NCBI GenBank assembly: GCA_934699095.1
Contig: CAKUVI010000007.1
Coordinates: 107,645 to 171,644, forward strand
DNA from: an uncultured Bacteroidales bacterium
GTDB taxonomy: Bacteria > Bacteroidota > Bacteroidia > Bacteroidales > WCHB1-69
Length of the DNA stretch: 64,000 nt
Reading direction: 5' to 3'
The position numbers and the translations under genes are program-made. Shown here one piece after another: positions 62,115-64,000 of the stretch. Position 1 is the stretch's first letter. Every line of letters begins with the position of its first letter. The notes beneath the pieces were generated by a model. It saw nothing but the letters and a program-made list of their open reading frames with translations. It did not search any database and was not told the DNA's origin.

Positions 62115-62616
62115 CAAAATAATCGAGAACAAATCTCCGCTAAAAAATCACATTTGGCAGAATAAAAGTCCTCTTAATTCTTTCTGGTCCTCGGTCGGGA
62201 GAGATACTTTGATAATACCATTTATCTTCCGGAAGAAATATTCCAAATTTTTACCGACATATTCAGCTTACTGCTATCTTTTCGTCCATCAGGAACTGAA
62301 ACAACCCTGTAAAGTAAATACCTTTTTCGTCACGATATGGCATAATATCGTCTTTGACAATGACAATTTTCTGGAAAGAATCATCAATTCGTTTCAGTGG
62401 TGTCTCTTTTTACGTATGCCTTCATATTTATTTCCATTCGAAATCCACTGCAAAATTACAATATTTTTCGAACAAAGAGTTGCTTGTTCGATTTTCCTGG
62501 AAATCGATTGTCACTTTTTGTATTTTTGCAATCTCCAAAGCGGCATATTTTTGGAATATTATTTACACGTCTGGCTTTCAATCTTACAAAAAACGGATAA
62601 GACTAACAAGCTTTAT
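62115..62616. other. AT-rich gap without a credible gene
   Basis: About 500 bases between the C10 promoter and the small unknown gene. Plus-strand frames are open for up to 173 codons but give residue mixes rich in Phe, Ile, Tyr and Cys with no family pattern, and they run into the next gene out of frame. A TATTTTTG at 62521-62528 could be the -7 element of the next gene. Confidence 0.5.
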
Positions 62617-63084
62617 ATGGATTAAACAGTCAAATACAGCGAGGAAGATTATAAAAACATCATCTTGCCAGTTGAGCAAGAGGTGTGGCATCCAGAGAAC
62701 ATCCCCTATCGTTACGATTTATGGAACATCCATTACTCTTATTTTGCAGTGAAGGATTTTTGGGAATTAACGCTGGAGTTGGCGAGGGAGAATACCGATA
62801 TTGTTGACATTTTTAGTTTTCAGGACTGCAGATGTTTTCGTTTTTTTGATGAGAGTTTGCGATTCAACGACCTGATGAGTCAATATGCTAAAATCGAAGG
62901 TCGCAACCCAACGCTTGTCAAAGTGGAAAATTCCGCCTACCTCAACCTCATTGCAAAACTCAATGTCACTTTGGACATTCCAAATGGATTGTCGCATTAC
63001 TTGCTTCTATTAAACGACCATGTGCTGGACATTGCCTGTGCAACGTTCAGCGTTTTCTACCATGAAGATTATTCCAACGACTAG
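62617..63084 (+). pseudogene. Small gene of unknown family with a stop at codon 3
   Basis: From the ATG at 62617 the frame reads Met-Asp-stop (TAA at 62623) and then continues without interruption for 153 codons, beginning TVKYSEEDYKNIILPVEQE and WHPENIPYRYDLWNIHYSYF. The part before the first alternative start (TTG at 62665) looks like normal coding sequence, which suggests that the stop is a recent mutation. From TTG the product would be 139 residues, hydrophilic, with no signal or membrane segment. I do not recognise the family. It ends 27 bases from the end of an IS200-type transposase gene. It may still be expressed by re-initiation. Confidence 0.5.
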
Positions 63085-63111
63085 GCCATCTTTGCCACAC
63101 ATTTCAACAAA

Positions 63112-63576
63112 TCAATCCACCTGTTTGAATATTTTTTGTTCGTCATATTCAACCTCGCTTTCCTCTAACATCATTTTGTATTCGTTCACCATGTCTTGTC
63201 GTTTGTGATGTTCCGCCTGGTTTTCGATATATCGGATAATGATGGGTATCTCATCTTTTGAATAGGAAAAAGCCCCATATCCTTCCTGCCAGGAGAACCA
63301 GCCGTTGGCGAGCCTGTTCTCGTTTATCCATTTCGACGAACACCCTTTGACATGCTGCATCAATTCGGACAATGATTGCGACGGGCGCATCCCTATCAGA
63401 ATGTGGACATGATCCGCCGTTCCGCCTATGGACAGAACTTTATGGCGGTTGTTTTGGATTATGGCAATCATGTATTTGTACAGACGCTCTCTCCAAGAAT
63501 CGAGGATAAGGGATCCCCTGTTTTGAACTGCAAAAACCAGTTGGATATGGATTTGCGTGTAGGTGTTGTTTCTCAT
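63112..63576 (-). CDS. tnpA: IS200/IS605-type transposase TnpA
   Basis: The 154-residue Y1 transposase begins MRNNTYTQIHIQLVFAVQN, typical of the IS200 group in Bacteroidota. It has the HUH motif in HVHILIGMRPSQSLSELM near residue 60 and the late helix IIRYIENQAEHHKRQDM near residue 125 with the likely Tyr nucleophile. Catalytic residues look intact. The ATG at 63576 fits family starts; another is at 63585. No tnpB partner is present. A field of palindromic repeats lies just upstream of its start. Confidence 0.9.
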   Translation of the reverse strand: MRNNTYTQIHIQLVFAVQNRGSLILDSWRERLYKYMIAIIQNNRHKVLSIGGTADHVHILIGMRPSQSLSELMQHVKGCSSKWINENRLANGWFSWQEGYGAFSYSKDEIPIIIRYIENQAEHHKRQDMVNEYKMMLEESEVEYDEQKIFKQVD

Positions 63577-63639
63577 TGATTTCATAATGTTTTGATTTGT
63601 TTGTGTGATAATTGTTTTTCGTCTTTTGTTTCGTCCCTG

Positions 63640-64000
63640 AAGGGACGTTTACGGGGAACCGTGATGTTTCCCGTTCTACCGAGCTCTCGTCCCTATCGAG
63701 ACGTGGGACATGGGCGATGTTTCCCGTTCTACCGAGCTTTGGCCCCTGACGGGGCTATTCGTGGCCGGTGCGGATTTGCACAGGCGGGTACAGCGAGGAG
63801 GTATGTTCCACCGGCGTAACAGCCCCGTAAGGCGCAACGACCACGATGGATGCCTTGTCCCGCAGGGACACAAGCTCGGTAGAAACGGCGTTCCCGACCG
63901 CCCCCCCCCCATGCCCCTTCGGAGGCAAAACATGTCCCGCAGGAACACAAGCCCGGTAGAAGGTCGCCACCAGGCGGACACCTTGTCCCGCAGGGACACA
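63640..64000. repeat. Field of short palindromic repeats beside the IS200-type gene
   Basis: No gene is visible in the last 420 bases. GATGTTTCCCGTTCTACCGAGCT occurs at 63662-63684 and 63715-63737 (described in two parts: GATGTTTCCC + GTTCTACCGAGCT), and its end reappears inverted at 63873-63884. TTGTCCCGCAGGGACACA occurs at 63855 and at 63983-64000, with a one-base variant at 63932. Each contains the imperfect palindrome GTCCCGCAGGGAC. Similar hairpins are TCCCTGAAGGGA at 63643 and CCCCTGACGGGG near 63742. A run of ten C is at 63901-63910. The array continues past the window edge. Confidence 0.75.

Noticed and set aside
62104..62625. 173-codon plus-strand frame as a gene
   Set aside because: Composition is non-coding in character (many Phe, Ile, Cys, Tyr), no family pattern is visible, and it overlaps the start of the next frame in a different phase.
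63640..64000. CRISPR array at the right edge
   Set aside because: The repeats are short palindromes at uneven distances (77 and 51 bases), there are no equal spacers, and no cas genes are nearby.

Overview
The window is a chromosomal segment of a member of the Bacteroidales (phylum Bacteroidota). Four things point there. Most transcription units start behind a TAnnTTTG -7 element, often in the form TATCTTTG. Three large secreted proteins end in type IX secretion (T9SS) type A sorting domains. The lipoproteins and repeat proteins are of Bacteroidota type. Several housekeeping genes carry lineage features, such as a Tgt without zinc cysteines, DUF3109, an RprY-like regulator and a gamma-alpha fused 2-oxoacid:ferredoxin oxidoreductase. 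Tryptophanase, ferredoxin-dependent 2-oxoacid oxidation and a crotonase/3-hydroxyacyl-CoA dehydrogenase pair suggest an anaerobic, amino-acid-fermenting, gut-type organism. I cannot name the genus.

Left part (1-12.9 kb): the end of a TPR protein, clpB with a palindrome in its promoter, an ECF sigma factor, a crotonase-hbd pair, then a minus-strand run. That run holds tnaA with an overlapping DUF3109 gene, and an operon of small lipoprotein, M23/LysM peptidase, FG-GAP T9SS protein and TlyA, followed by tadA. From 13.0 to 18.9 kb lies a compact five-gene cluster: tyrosine ammonia-lyase, FabG-like reductase, MFS transporter, ketosynthase and O-methyltransferase. It looks like a cut-down aryl-polyene/flexirubin-type locus. 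yqeY and lpxB follow on the same strand.

Middle part (20.5-45.7 kb): an orphan OmpR-type regulator; an envelope operon (lipoprotein, phosphatidylserine decarboxylase, a glycosyltransferase fused to a degenerate sugar-phosphate transferase, SulP transporter, TcdA); uvrA; an M20 peptidase; a lipoprotein; korAB; a REP-associated transposase (RAYT) with REP-like palindromes on both sides; a zinc peptidase; plsC, a LolA-like gene and tgt; a glycosyltransferase overlapping a second ECF sigma factor; cdd; a DUF2147 protein; a secreted C1B aminopeptidase; and a VanX-type D-Ala-D-Ala dipeptidase.

Right part (45.7-64 kb) is accessory in character. It has a 3503-residue surface protein with 13 FN3-like domains alternating with 12 'choice-of-anchor J'-like domains, a decayed patch with a comM remnant, and a second large secreted protein. 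The latter is a C10 (streptopain-like) protease followed by a repeat-rich T9SS region, split by a frameshift at a run of nine C. Last come a small unknown gene whose third codon is a stop, an IS200-type transposase and a field of short palindromic repeats running off the window end.
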